A stretch of 64,000 bases of DNA from JAJECS01 sp965219705 (lineage in GTDB: Bacteria; Chloroflexota; UBA11872), in the NCBI GenBank assembly GCA_965219705.1, contig OZ244789.1:2356001-2420000 (forward strand), in the 5' to 3' direction. The notes beneath the pieces were generated by a model, which saw only the letters and a program-made list of their open reading frames with translations, was not told the origin of the DNA and made no database searches. Made by a program: the position numbers and the translations under genes. Shown here piece after piece: positions 19,367 to 28,353 of this stretch (the stretch's first letter is position 1; each line of letters opens with the position of its first letter).

Positions 19367-21028
19367 ATGATGCGCGGGCGGTTTGCGGTCGTCGAGGCGC
19401 TGCGCGCCGAGGGCGTCCGCTACGTGTTTGGCAATCCCGGCACCACCGAGAGCCCGCTGATGGATGCGCTGGATCGCGCACCCGACCTGAAGTACATCCT
19501 GGCCGCGCAGGAAGGCGTGGCCATGGGCATGGCGGACGGCTATGCCCGGGCGTCCGGCTGCGTCCCGTTCGTCAACCTGCATATCGATACCGGTCTGTCG
19601 AATGGGATGAGCCTGCTCTTCAACGCCTATGCCGGCGGGACGCCGCTGGTGCTCTCGTCGGTGAACAGCAGCCTGGCCAAGATGGCCGACTACCGCACCG
19701 ATCTGGCGGGGCTCACCCGGCCGTTCACGAAGTGGGGCACCGAGGTCACCCACGCGGACCAGATTCCATCCGTGATGCGGCGCGCCTTTGCCGAGGCACG
19801 GACGCCGCCGACGGGTCCGACGTTCGTCGGGTTCACGCCGGAGGCGCTTGACGGTGAGGCCGAGGTGACGATCGCGCCGCGCAGCGAGACCTATACGCGG
19901 GCGGGTCCCGACCCAAGCGCGATTGAGGCTGCCGCGGCAGTCCTGGCTACGGCTCAGCGCCCCGTGATGCTCATCGGTGACCGCGTGGCGCAGTACAGCG
20001 CCGTCGATGCCGCCGTGGGCGTGGCTGAGCGCTTGGGCGCACGCGTCTACGGCGCCGGATACCCCGAGATGTCGTTCCCCACGGGGCAAGCCCAATGGAT
20101 CGGCCAGCTGCCGCCGTATTCCCGGCTCTATCCGGAACAGCTGCGCGCGGCCGACGTGGTGCTTGCCGTGGGGTGCAAGGTCTTTCACGACTTCTTCGAC
20201 CTGCCGACCGACGTGCTCGCGCCCGGCGCCAAGCTCATTCACGTGGACTGCAACGCCAACGAGATCAACCGCTCCCAGCCGACCGACGTGGGCATCCTGT
20301 GCGATCCGCGCGCCGGCTTGGAGGCGCTGGCCGAGGCGCTCGATGCCAGATTCAACTCCAGCCAGCGTGATGCCGCTCGCGACCGCGCCAAGACCATCGC
20401 GGCCGAGACCACGGCCACTCGCGCTGCCGCGCAAGCGACCATGCGCGAGTGTCGGGCGAACCGCCCAATGCCGCCCGTCCGCATGATGCACGAGCTGGCA
20501 CAGGCAGCGCCTGCCGACACAGTGGTCGTGGACGACTCGATCAGCGCCCGCATGGTGTTGCATGAGGCGTTCGAGTTCAGCCGACCGGGCAGCATGCACT
20601 CCGAGCGAGCCGGCGGGGCCATCGGCTGGGGCATGGGCGCCACGCTTGGCGTGAAGCTGGCCGAGCCCAACCGTCCGGTGCTGGGAATCATCGGCGACGG
20701 CAGCGCCATGCTGTCCGTCCAGGCCCTATGGACGGCCAGCGCCTACAAGATCCCCGTGGTCTATGCCATCTGCAACAACGGCGGCTATCGCGTGCTGAAG
20801 GTGAACCTGCACGCCTACTTCAACGACGTGCTGCGTGAGCCGGACCGCCGGACGAGCTATCTCGGGATGGACCTGCCGCAGGAGTTTGACCTGGCCGCGA
20901 TCGCCGGGGCCATGGGCGTGGCGGCCGAGCGGATTGAGGACCCCGAGCGGGTTGGCCCCGCGCTCGAGCGTGCCCTGGACTCTGGCGCGCCGGCGCTGCT
21001 CGACATCGTCATCGACGGAGCGTTGTAG
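19367..21028 (+). CDS. Thiamine-diphosphate enzyme, benzoylformate decarboxylase/acetolactate synthase-like
   Basis: A roughly 553-residue ThDP-dependent enzyme with the usual Pyr, central and PP domains. The N-terminal part has FGNPGTTESPLMDALD, the activating glutamate in AAQEGVAMGMADGYARASG, and NLHIDTGLSNGM, whose histidine matches the active-site His of benzoylformate decarboxylase. The ThDP/Mg motif is GDGSAMLSVQALWTA through AICNNGG near the C terminus. Similar proteins decarboxylate 2-oxo acids; the exact substrate is unknown and annotation as acetolactate synthase large subunit would be weaker. The start is placed at the ATG at 19367 (another follows at 19370) because the frame upstream of it lacks conserved sequence. 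The stop overlaps the convergent MDR gene by 20 bp. Confidence 0.87.
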   Translation: MMRGRFAVVEALRAEGVRYVFGNPGTTESPLMDALDRAPDLKYILAAQEGVAMGMADGYARASGCVPFVNLHIDTGLSNGMSLLFNAYAGGTPLVLSSVNSSLAKMADYRTDLAGLTRPFTKWGTEVTHADQIPSVMRRAFAEARTPPTGPTFVGFTPEALDGEAEVTIAPRSETYTRAGPDPSAIEAAAAVLATAQRPVMLIGDRVAQYSAVDAAVGVAERLGARVYGAGYPEMSFPTGQAQWIGQLPPYSRLYPEQLRAADVVLAVGCKVFHDFFDLPTDVLAPGAKLIHVDCNANEINRSQPTDVGILCDPRAGLEALAEALDARFNSSQRDAARDRAKTIAAETTATRAAAQATMRECRANRPMPPVRMMHELAQAAPADTVVVDDSISARMVLHEAFEFSRPGSMHSERAGGAIGWGMGATLGVKLAEPNRPVLGIIGDGSAMLSVQALWTASAYKIPVVYAICNNGGYRVLKVNLHAYFNDVLREPDRRTSYLGMDLPQEFDLAAIAGAMGVAAERIEDPERVGPALERALDSGAPALLDIVIDGAL

Positions 21029-22109
21029 CCGCACCAACGTCCGGCGCCAGCACGACCTTGCCGATGGTCTCTCGCGCCTCGATCATGCGGTGCGCCTCCG
21101 ACGCCTGTTCGAGCGGCAGCACGGCCGCCACGACGGGACGCAGCTCGCCCGCCGCGACTCGTTGAAACAGGTCTTCCATGATCTCGGGAGCGTGCGCCGC
21201 GGCGTTGCTCGCGCCGCCCCATCCCACGAGGCGGAGGTTCTTGGTCCAGAAGGGATAGAAGTCCACCCGGCCCACGCCGCTGAAGCTGTTGGACCCGAAG
21301 CTGACCATGCGTCCGCCTTCGGCCATGCACTCCAGGCTGTGGGCGAACACCTCCCCGCCCACCGTTTCCCACACCACGTCCACCCCGCGACCGTCCGTCG
21401 CCGCGAGCACCGCCGGCACGAAGTCCTCCGCGCGGTAGTCGATCACCACATCGGCGCCCAGCTCGCGCACCAGCGCCACCTTGGCCGGGCCTCCCGCGGT
21501 GGCGACCACTCGGGCGCCGAACGATTTGGCCAACTGCACCGCCAGGACGCCCGTCCCGCCCGCCGCGGCGTGAATCAGCACCGTCTCGCCGACTGACAAC
21601 CCCGCGGCGATCCGCAGCGTGTGATACGCGACCGGCGCGTAGTTAAAGGCGGCGGCTTGAGCCGCCGTGAACCCTTCGGGCACTGCGGTCGGGCCGACCC
21701 GGCCTTCAGGGTCGGCGTGCAAGGCGGCGGCGTCCACCACGCCGTAGTCGGCGTACGATCCGGGCCGCAGGCCGCCGACGAGATGCCGCGACCCCAAGGC
21801 CACGTCATGCACGTCGGACCCTAGGGCCACCACCTCGCCGCACACCGTGCCACCGCGCACGTACGGCGGAGTGCCGAGGCCGTAGCCGGGCTCGCGCGCT
21901 GACCCGATGCGCCCGCTGCCGCCCCGCCGAAGGTGCAACTGGACATAGTCGACCGACACCGCCACCACGCGCAGCAGCACTTCGTCCGAACCGGGTTGCG
22001 GCACGGCGAGTTGGGCGGGGACCAGCACGTCCGGCGGACCAAACGTGTGATGGACCGCCGCGCGCATGTGGGTCGGCAGAGACGGGGTCATTGCACCCGG
22101 TGCGGCCAT
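21009..22109 (-). CDS. Quinone-oxidoreductase-like MDR family protein
   Basis: A 366-residue medium-chain dehydrogenase/reductase of the zinc-independent NADPH:quinone oxidoreductase type. Seen: MRAAVHHTFGPPDVL, a GroES-like fold with the family GTVCGEVVALGSDV, and the nucleotide-binding segment HAAAGGTGVLAVQLAKSFGA (about 185-204), which carries the quinone-reductase AAxGGxG motif. VIDYRAEDF and FGSNSFSGVGRVDFYPFW follow. Catalytic zinc cysteines are absent. The start may be 22109, 22094 or 22067 (MRAAVHHTFG); the first is listed. It is divergent from the response-regulator gene and converges with the ThDP enzyme. The substrate is unknown. Confidence 0.87.
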   Translation of the reverse strand: MAAPGAMTPSLPTHMRAAVHHTFGPPDVLVPAQLAVPQPGSDEVLLRVVAVSVDYVQLHLRRGGSGRIGSAREPGYGLGTPPYVRGGTVCGEVVALGSDVHDVALGSRHLVGGLRPGSYADYGVVDAAALHADPEGRVGPTAVPEGFTAAQAAAFNYAPVAYHTLRIAAGLSVGETVLIHAAAGGTGVLAVQLAKSFGARVVATAGGPAKVALVRELGADVVIDYRAEDFVPAVLAATDGRGVDVVWETVGGEVFAHSLECMAEGGRMVSFGSNSFSGVGRVDFYPFWTKNLRLVGWGGASNAAAHAPEIMEDLFQRVAAGELRPVVAAVLPLEQASEAHRMIEARETIGKVVLAPDVGAATTLRR

Positions 22110-22228
22110 GCACCGTCGTCGCGGCTGCGTGGCTGGATGTGTGGACGACCGCTTGATGGCCCTACCATTGGCTGTATCGGTCTCCAGGGTGCACTGCTAT
22201 CGACGCTTCGGATGCCACCCCGCCGCGC

Positions 22229-22918
22229 GTGCTCGTCGTTGACGATGAGGCCAGTCTGCGCGCGGCTCTGACCTACAACCTACGCCGCGAGCACTACGCT
22301 GTCGAGACGGCCAGCGACGGGGAGGAGGCGCTCAATCTCGCCCTCACTTCCGACCCCGACCTGATCATCCTGGACCTCATGCTTCCCGGTATGGATGGGC
22401 TCGATGTCTGCCGTCAAATCCGGCGGCGGAGCTCGGTGCCCATCCTCATGCTCACGGCGCGCGACGACGAGATCGATCGCGTCGTCGGCCTCGAAATCGG
22501 CGCCGATGACTATCTGACCAAGCCCTTCTCGATGCGTGAGCTCATCGCGCGCACGCGCGCCATGCTGCGGCGCCGGCGGTTGCTGCGCGCCGAAGTTGCC
22601 GCTTCCCAGCGCGACGCCCACGTGCTCGAGGCCGGCGGCGTACGCCTATCGGTCCCCGACCGCAGCGTGGAGATTGACGGTCGAGCGGTGCAGCTCAAGC
22701 CCAAGGAGTTCGAGCTGCTGGCCTTTCTCATGCGCCACGCTGGCCACGTGTATTCCGCCGAGCGGCTGATCGAGCACGTGTGGGGCTATCCGCCGACCAG
22801 CGACACGCGCACCGTAGCCGTCCACATTCGCAGCCTGCGGACGCGCATCGAAGGCGACCCCTCGCACCCGCGCCGGATTCAGACGCTCCGCGGGGTCGGC
22901 TACAGGTTCGTCCCCTAA
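22229..22918 (+). CDS. phoB: OmpR/PhoB-family response regulator of the phosphate locus
   Basis: A 229-residue two-component regulator. The receiver domain has the acidic pair in VVDDEAS, the phosphoacceptor Asp49 in LIILDLMLPGMDG, the conserved Thr in MLTARDD and Lys in YLTKPFSMREL. The winged-helix DNA-binding domain covers about 125-229 (LKPKEFELLAFLMRHAGHVY, VDVH-like VAVHIRSLRTRIE, TLRGVGYRFVP). It is followed by the sensor kinase gene and the pst operon, so control of phosphate genes is the natural role. The only standard start is GTG at 22229, which places the first Val directly in the beta-1 strand, unusually short. In-frame coding continues upstream to an ATC at 22199, so the true N terminus may be about ten residues longer. 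Confidence 0.9.
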   Translation: MLVVDDEASLRAALTYNLRREHYAVETASDGEEALNLALTSDPDLIILDLMLPGMDGLDVCRQIRRRSSVPILMLTARDDEIDRVVGLEIGADDYLTKPFSMRELIARTRAMLRRRRLLRAEVAASQRDAHVLEAGGVRLSVPDRSVEIDGRAVQLKPKEFELLAFLMRHAGHVYSAERLIEHVWGYPPTSDTRTVAVHIRSLRTRIEGDPSHPRRIQTLRGVGYRFVP

Positions 22919-22929
22919 GGGAATTCATC

Positions 22930-24300
22930 ATGGGGCTCCGCGCGCGGCTCGTGCTCGCCAGCGCCGCCGGTGTCGTCAGCGGCGTTCTGACGTTGTGGAT
23001 AGCCCTCGCCGTGGGTGGGGGATTGCTGTCTGGCCTCGGAGCGTGGGCGGTGGTGGGACTCGGCGTTGGCGGAGGAATCGGCGTTGGACTCGTGCTCCAT
23101 GCCATGCGCGTGCCCATGCGCACGATCGCGGCCGTCCGAGATGGTCTTGCGCATGCCGCCGGCGGGCAGGTCGCGTCGGCGGTGCCGGCTGTGGGCGCCG
23201 GCACAGCTGATCTGGCCCGAGAGTTCAACGAGGCGGCGCACGCCCTTGAGCTTCGGCTCCGCGCCATTCGCCAAAGTCATGCGCAGCTCGAGGCTGTCCT
23301 GAGCGCCATGGCCGACGGCGTCGTCATCGTGGATGAGGAGGAGGCCGTGGCGCTGATGAATCCCGCGGCTGGGTCGCTCCTCGGCGTCGACGCGGACGAT
23401 GCGCCTGGGCGGTCGCTCCCAGACGCCCTGCGTGACCATGAATTGGTCGGTGTTTGCCAGCGGGCGCGAAGCGCCGGCGATGCCGTCAGCGAGTCCCTTG
23501 CGGTTGGACCGCTCGGCCGATCGGTCCAGGCAGTCGCGACCCCCATCCGGCTCGGCGACGTGCGTCACATCGTTTTGATGATGCATGACCTTACGGAAGT
23601 CAGAGCCACGGCGGCGGCTCGGCGCGACTTCGTCGCCAACGTGTCGCATGAGCTTCGGACGCCGGTCACGTCGCTGCGCGCCCTGGTCGAGTCGCTACAG
23701 GCGGGCGCCGTCGACGACCCGGAGTTGCGCACGGATTTCTTAGGCCGCATCGAAGGTGAGATTGACCGCCTGGCCGCCATGATCGCGGAACTGCTTGACC
23801 TGGCCGCTGCCGAAGCCGAGCGGGCATCCCACCAATTCGAGCGCGTCAACCTCGGCGACCTCGTGCGGCAATCCGCGGAGCGCCTGCGCCCGCAGGCTGA
23901 GCGCGGCGGCGTCATGCTGGCCATCGAATCGCCTCGCGCCGTGCTCACCGTCAGCGCCGACCCGGCACAGACGGACCGCATGGTGGTCAATCTCCTGCAC
24001 AACGCCATCAAGTTCACGCCGCCGGGCGGCCAGGTGCGGGTGAGCGTTCAGGTGGAGGACGGTGAGGCGGTCGTTCGCGTGCAAGACACCGGCGTCGGGA
24101 TTGATCCCGAGGAGTTGCCCCGTGTCTTCGAGCGCTTCTACAAGGTGGACCCGTCACGCGCGAGCGAGGGCGCCGGGCTCGGGCTGGCCATCGCCAAGCA
24201 CACGGCCCTGTTGCACGGCGGACGCATCTGGGCCGAGTCCGATGGACCGGACCGGGGCGCCGTCTTCACCGTGGCGCTGCCCGTCGTTACCGAGAATTAA
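22930..24300 (+). CDS. phoR: PhoR-type sensor histidine kinase
   Basis: A 456-residue membrane sensor kinase. Two closely spaced hydrophobic segments at about residues 8-58 form a hairpin anchor with almost no extracytoplasmic loop, as in PhoR. A HAMP-like stretch and a PAS domain (about 112-215, SAMADGVVIVDEEEAVALMN) follow. The H-box FVANVSHELRTPVTSLRA holds His240. The ATPase part has the N box LLHNAIKFTPPGG, G1 VQDTGVGIDPEELPRVFERF and G2 EGAGLGLAIAKHTALLHGG. AAGGGA at 22917-22922 precedes the ATG at 22930 by seven bases. It lies 11 bp after the regulator and ends just before the Pho-box repeats and pstS. The minimal sensor loop suggests it reads Pst/PhoU state rather than external phosphate. 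Confidence 0.92.
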   Translation: MGLRARLVLASAAGVVSGVLTLWIALAVGGGLLSGLGAWAVVGLGVGGGIGVGLVLHAMRVPMRTIAAVRDGLAHAAGGQVASAVPAVGAGTADLAREFNEAAHALELRLRAIRQSHAQLEAVLSAMADGVVIVDEEEAVALMNPAAGSLLGVDADDAPGRSLPDALRDHELVGVCQRARSAGDAVSESLAVGPLGRSVQAVATPIRLGDVRHIVLMMHDLTEVRATAAARRDFVANVSHELRTPVTSLRALVESLQAGAVDDPELRTDFLGRIEGEIDRLAAMIAELLDLAAAEAERASHQFERVNLGDLVRQSAERLRPQAERGGVMLAIESPRAVLTVSADPAQTDRMVVNLLHNAIKFTPPGGQVRVSVQVEDGEAVVRVQDTGVGIDPEELPRVFERFYKVDPSRASEGAGLGLAIAKHTALLHGGRIWAESDGPDRGAVFTVALPVVTEN

Positions 24301-24307
24301 CGGAACT

Positions 24308-24340
24308 CTTAGCTCCCGTTTAACTCCCGTTCAACGTGCG
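24308..24340 (+). promoter_or_regulatory. Pho box: three 11-bp direct repeats
   Basis: Three consecutive 11-bp units read CTTAGCTCCCG, TTTAACTCCCG and TTCAACGTGCG, with consensus TTxAxCTCCCG. PhoB/PhoP regulators of the OmpR family bind direct repeats with 11-bp periodicity, one helical turn, so this is very likely the binding site of the adjacent response regulator. It lies 75-107 bp upstream of pstS, in the gap after the kinase gene. Function is inferred from spacing and context. Confidence 0.75.
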
Positions 24341-24414
24341 TGGCTGGGGCTTTAGATCGGCAGCGTACGTTGCTGGCTGTGGTTCACGTCTAGCCGCGGG
24401 AGCGGGAGGCACGA

Positions 24415-25506
24415 GTGGCCAAGCTGACGAGACGGCAGGTACTTCGAGCACTGGGAGCTGGAATGCTCGGGGTGGGCGCTGCGGGGGGTCTCGCCGCCTG
24501 CGGCGAGCCCGAAGTCGTTATCAAAGAAGTGCCGGTGGATCGCGTGGTGACGCAGGTGGTGGCGAACATCGTCACCGTGACGGCGCCCTCGGGACCGCTG
24601 ACCGGAACCATCCTGGCGGATGGGTCGAGCACGGTCGGGCCGGTGACGCAGGCGGTGGCGGAAGAGTTCCGGAGCCAGTTCCCCGAGGTGCGGGTGCCCG
24701 TGGGGGTCTCGGGCAGCGGCGCGGGCTTCAAGAAGTTCTGCATCGGTGAGACGGACATCTCGAACGCGTCGCGGCCGATCAAGGCGAAGGAGATCGACAC
24801 GTGCGCGGCGAATGGAATCGAGTTCGTGGAAGTGCCGGTGGCCTTCGATGGGCTGGCGGTGCTGGCGAACCCGGCGAATGACTTTGCGGACTGCCTGACG
24901 GTGGCGGAGTTGCAGAAGATCTGGGAGCCGGCGGCGGAAGACACGATCACCAGCTGGGCCCAGGTGCGGGACGGCTTTCCGGACAAGCCGCTGATCCTCT
25001 ACGGGCCTGGTGTGGACTCTGGCACGTACGACTACTTCACGGACGCGATCGTGGGTGAGGAAGGCGCCAGTCGGGGCGACTTCACGCCGAGTGAAGACGA
25101 CAACGTGCTGGTGCAAGGGATCGCGGGCGACGCGAGTGCGACAGGATTCTTTGGGCTGGCGTACTACGCGGCCAACAAGGACAAGCTCAAGCTGGTGTCG
25201 GTGGACGGCGGCGACGGCTGCGTGGCGCCCACGCCGGAGACGGTGAACACGGGGACGTACCAGCCGCTGTCGCGGCCGTTGTTCGTGTACATCTCGGCGC
25301 CGGCGGCGGAGCGGCCGGAAGTGCAGACGTTCATGGAGTTCTACCTCAAGAACGCCGGGACGCTGGCGGGCGACGTGGGCTACGTGGCGCTGCCCCCCAA
25401 CATCTACGACCTGGCGCTGGAGCGCTTCAACAAGCGAGTGACGGGCTCGATATTCGCGGGCGAAGGCGCCAAGGTCGGCGTGTCGCTCGAAGACCTGCTT
25501 AGCTAA
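24415..25506 (+). CDS. pstS: Phosphate ABC transporter substrate-binding lipoprotein PstS
   Basis: A 363-residue phosphate-binding protein. The N terminus combines a twin-arginine motif (TRRQVLRALG) with a lipobox ending at Cys29 (GGLAAC), so it is probably a Tat-exported lipoprotein. The charged segment PEVVIKEVPVDRVVTQVV after it is common in Chloroflexota solute-binding proteins. The binding core has ILADGSSTVGPVTQAVAEEF, GSGAGFKKFCIGETDISNAS and GPGVDSGTYDYF, the usual phosphate-contact loops. The start is GTG at 24415 behind a GGGAGG run. First gene of pstSCAB-phoU and downstream of a three-unit Pho box. Confidence 0.95.
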   Translation: MAKLTRRQVLRALGAGMLGVGAAGGLAACGEPEVVIKEVPVDRVVTQVVANIVTVTAPSGPLTGTILADGSSTVGPVTQAVAEEFRSQFPEVRVPVGVSGSGAGFKKFCIGETDISNASRPIKAKEIDTCAANGIEFVEVPVAFDGLAVLANPANDFADCLTVAELQKIWEPAAEDTITSWAQVRDGFPDKPLILYGPGVDSGTYDYFTDAIVGEEGASRGDFTPSEDDNVLVQGIAGDASATGFFGLAYYAANKDKLKLVSVDGGDGCVAPTPETVNTGTYQPLSRPLFVYISAPAAERPEVQTFMEFYLKNAGTLAGDVGYVALPPNIYDLALERFNKRVTGSIFAGEGAKVGVSLEDLLS

Positions 25507-25524
25507 CCCAATCCCCCTAGCGCT

Positions 25525-26610
25525 GTGGAAGCCCCCCACTCTGCTCCCAGCGCGCCGGCTCCCGCACCCGCGGAGGTGCGGGAGCCGGCCAGGCGTGGTT
25601 TTGGCGCGGTGTTTCGCAGAAAGCCATCCCGTAAGCTGGGCGCGCGCTTGACTGGTCGGACACCCGTCGCGGAGGACGTGAGCAGCTCAACCGGCGGTCC
25701 CGGAGCTCCCGCCCGATTTGCTCCGCGCCGCGGCCGCGCGCTCATGGAGCGGGGGATCCACGGCGTCCTTTTCTTATGCGCCGCGGTCTCGATTCTGACG
25801 ACGGCCGGCATCATCTTCACGCTGCTTGGCGAGGCGCTGGCGTTCTTCCGCGAGATCCCGATCGTGGATTTCCTGACAGGAACGCGCTGGACGCCGCTGT
25901 TCGTATCGAAGTCATTCGGGGTATTGCCGCTGGTCAACGGCACCCTCGTGGTTGCGTTGATCGCCATCCTCGTAGCCGTGCCCATCGGGCTCATGAGCGC
26001 GATCTTCCTCAGCGAATACGCTCCGGCGCGCGTGCGGGCGGCGATAAAGCCGGTGCTGGAGGTCTTGGCCGGCATTCCAACGGTGGTCTACGGCTACTTC
26101 GCGCTGCTTTTCGTCACGCCCATCCTGCGGCAGATATTTCCGCAGACGCAGGTCTTCAATGTGCTCAGCGCCGGCATCGTCATGGGCTTCATGATCCTGC
26201 CGATGATGGCGTCCATCAGCGAGGACGCGCTGCGCGTCGTTCCGCGCAGCTTGCGCGAAGGCGCCTTTGCCCTGGGATCCACGAAGTTCCAGGTGACGGT
26301 CCGCGTGGTGGTGCCGGGGGCGCTCTCCGGAATCCTCGCCGCCGTCATCCTGTCGGTGTCCCGCGCCATCGGCGAGACCATGATCGTGTCCATCGCCGCG
26401 GGTCAACAGCCGAAGGTCGGCTTCGATCTGCTCTCGTCGATGGAGACCATGACGGCCTACATCGTGCAGGTCAGCCTCGGCGACACGCCGCAGGACACGA
26501 TCGAGTACCGCACGCTCTTTGCGGTTGGCACGCTGTTGTTCCTGATGACGTTCGTGATGAATATCCTGAGTGACTGGATCGTGCGCCGGTACCGAGAGGT
26601 GTATCAGTGA
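25525..26610 (+). CDS. pstC: Phosphate ABC transporter permease PstC
   Basis: A 361-residue permease subunit. After a Pro/Ala/Arg-rich cytoplasmic stretch of about 70 residues there are six hydrophobic helices (GVLFLCAAVSILTTAGIIFT is the first). The PstC/PstA signature includes SAIFLSEYAPARVRAAIKPV, LEVLAGIPTVVYGYFALLFV and the EAA loop region REGAFALGSTKFQVTVRVV. The start is GTG at 25525, 18 bp after pstS; an in-frame ATG at 25744 would remove the unusual N-terminal extension and give a more typical length. The stop overlaps the pstA GTG by 4 bases. Confidence 0.93.
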   Translation: MEAPHSAPSAPAPAPAEVREPARRGFGAVFRRKPSRKLGARLTGRTPVAEDVSSSTGGPGAPARFAPRRGRALMERGIHGVLFLCAAVSILTTAGIIFTLLGEALAFFREIPIVDFLTGTRWTPLFVSKSFGVLPLVNGTLVVALIAILVAVPIGLMSAIFLSEYAPARVRAAIKPVLEVLAGIPTVVYGYFALLFVTPILRQIFPQTQVFNVLSAGIVMGFMILPMMASISEDALRVVPRSLREGAFALGSTKFQVTVRVVVPGALSGILAAVILSVSRAIGETMIVSIAAGQQPKVGFDLLSSMETMTAYIVQVSLGDTPQDTIEYRTLFAVGTLLFLMTFVMNILSDWIVRRYREVYQ

Positions 26611-27488
26611 CCCAGGATGCGTCCACTCGCTGGCGCCCACGCATCCGACAGCGCAACGCCATCGGGCGCGTCTTTGCCGCGCTGACCATCGTGTCTACCT
26701 TGCTCGGCGTCGCCGTGCTCGTGGCCCTGCTGATCGATGTCTTCAGCGATGGCGCCGCGCAAGTGGACGGTGAATTCCTGACCAGCTACCCCTCCCGCTT
26801 TCCAGAGAATGCCGGGTTGCGCTCGGCCCTTCTGGGCACGCTGTGGATGCTTGTTGCCACGGCCGCGATCGCGTTCCCGCTTGGCGTTGGCGCGGCGGTG
26901 TATCTCGAGGAATACGCGCCCGCCAACTGGCTGACCAGGTTCATCCAGCTCAACATCGCAAACCTGGCCGGGGTTCCGTCGGTCGTCTATGGCTTGCTGG
27001 GTCTCGGGCTCTTCGTTCGCTGGTTCGCGCTGGGCCGGAGCATCCTCGCGGGAGCAATGACGATGGCGCTCTTGATTCTGCCGCTCATCATCGTCGCGTC
27101 GCGCGAAGCGATTCGGGCCGTGCCGGACGGCCAGCGTGAAGCGTCGTACGCCCTGGGGGCGACCAAATGGCAGACGGTCTTTCGTACCGTGCTGCCCGCG
27201 GCCGGGGGAGGGATTCTCACCGGGACCATCCTCGCGCTGGCCCGGGCCATTGGCGAGACCGCGCCTCTGATCACGATTGGGGCGTTGACGTATATCGCGT
27301 TTGACCCGACCGGTCCTATGGACCTTTTCACGGTCCTCCCGATCCAGATCTTCAACTGGGTCTCGCTACCGCAGCAGGGGTTTAGCGACCTCGCGGCCGG
27401 AGGTATCGTGATCCTGCTCATCGTCTTGTTGTTGGCCAACTCGATCGCCCTCTTCGTCCGGTTCCGATTGCAGCGGAGGTTTGACTGA
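26607..27488 (+). CDS. pstA: Phosphate ABC transporter permease PstA
   Basis: A 293-residue permease partner of PstC. Six hydrophobic helices; hallmarks are PLGVGAAVYLEEYAPANWLT, NIANLAGVPSVVYGLLGLGL and the EAA loop DGQREASYALGATKWQTVFR, followed by LALARAIGETAPLITIGALT. GTG start at 26607 overlaps pstC (GTGA), and the stop shares a base with the pstB ATG, showing tight translational coupling within the operon. Confidence 0.94.
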   Translation: MTQDASTRWRPRIRQRNAIGRVFAALTIVSTLLGVAVLVALLIDVFSDGAAQVDGEFLTSYPSRFPENAGLRSALLGTLWMLVATAAIAFPLGVGAAVYLEEYAPANWLTRFIQLNIANLAGVPSVVYGLLGLGLFVRWFALGRSILAGAMTMALLILPLIIVASREAIRAVPDGQREASYALGATKWQTVFRTVLPAAGGGILTGTILALARAIGETAPLITIGALTYIAFDPTGPMDLFTVLPIQIFNWVSLPQQGFSDLAAGGIVILLIVLLLANSIALFVRFRLQRRFD

Positions 27489-28339
27489 TGCAGACCAGGT
27501 CAACGGAAGTCCGCGCGGCTGAGGCACAGATGGTCCAATCGGCCAACGAATCCCTTGCTGCGAACGGGTCGGCGAAGCCCGACGTCCTGGTCACTGAAGA
27601 CCTGAAATTCTGGTATGGGACCTCGCTCGCGCTGGCGGGCATCTCGCTCAGCATTCCGCGGAACGAAGTCTTCGCCATCATCGGTCCGTCAGGTTGCGGC
27701 AAGAGCACCTATCTGCGTTGTCTGAACCGCATGAACGATCTCATTCCGAGCGCGCGCGTGGAAGGCCGCGTGATTTTCGACGGCGTGAACATATATGCGC
27801 GAAACGTGGACGCGGTGCAGATGCGGCGCCGCATCGGCATGGTGTTTCAGAAACCGAATCCATTCCCCAAGTCCATCTACGACAACGTTGCCTACGGCCC
27901 CAAGGTCAATGGCTACCGCGGGTCGATGGACGACCTCGTCGAGCACTCATTGCGGCAGGCGGCGCTCTGGGACGAGGTCAAGGACGATCTCAAGAAGAGC
28001 GGCCTCGACCTCTCCGGCGGCCAGCAGCAGCGACTCTGCATCGCACGGGCGCTCGCGGTCGAGCCGGACGTAGTCCTCATGGACGAGCCCTGCTCGGCCC
28101 TTGACCCCATCGCGACGACCCGCATCGAGGACCTGATCCGCGAGCTGCGCGAGCACTACACCATTGTCATCGTCACCCACAACATGCAGCAGGCCGCTCG
28201 CGTCTCCGATCGCACCTCGTTCTTCATGATTGACGATGCGGGCGCCGGCTCGCTCGTTGAGGTCGACGAGACCCAGCGGCTCTTTACCACACCGTCGGAC
28301 CAGCGCACCGAGGACTACATCACCGGCCGCTTCGGCTAG
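27488..28339 (+). CDS. pstB: Phosphate ABC transporter ATP-binding protein PstB
   Basis: A 283-residue ATPase that powers PstCA. Walker A GPSGCGKSTYLRCLNRMND (about 59-77) is diagnostic of PstB. The Q-loop is VFQKPNPFPKSIYDNVAYGP, the signature LSGGQQQRLCIARALA, Walker B VVLMDEPCSALDPIATTRIE and the switch histidine is in VIVTHNMQQAARVSD. It has a roughly 25-residue N-terminal extension before the core domain. It starts one base inside the pstA stop and is followed 14 bp later by phoU. Confidence 0.96.
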   Translation: MQTRSTEVRAAEAQMVQSANESLAANGSAKPDVLVTEDLKFWYGTSLALAGISLSIPRNEVFAIIGPSGCGKSTYLRCLNRMNDLIPSARVEGRVIFDGVNIYARNVDAVQMRRRIGMVFQKPNPFPKSIYDNVAYGPKVNGYRGSMDDLVEHSLRQAALWDEVKDDLKKSGLDLSGGQQQRLCIARALAVEPDVVLMDEPCSALDPIATTRIEDLIRELREHYTIVIVTHNMQQAARVSDRTSFFMIDDAGAGSLVEVDETQRLFTTPSDQRTEDYITGRFG

Positions 28340-28353
28340 GGAGGAAGGCGCTC

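Noticed and set aside
19283..20599. A minus-strand open frame of 438 codons opposite the ThDP enzyme
   Set aside because: No domain motifs; Arg/His-rich shadow of a well-conserved gene.
22199..22228. ATC codons as true starts of the response regulator (22199) and the isomerase (30873)
   Set aside because: In-frame conserved sequence does extend upstream of the first standard start in both, but ATC initiation is rare and two cases are not evidence; standard starts are listed.
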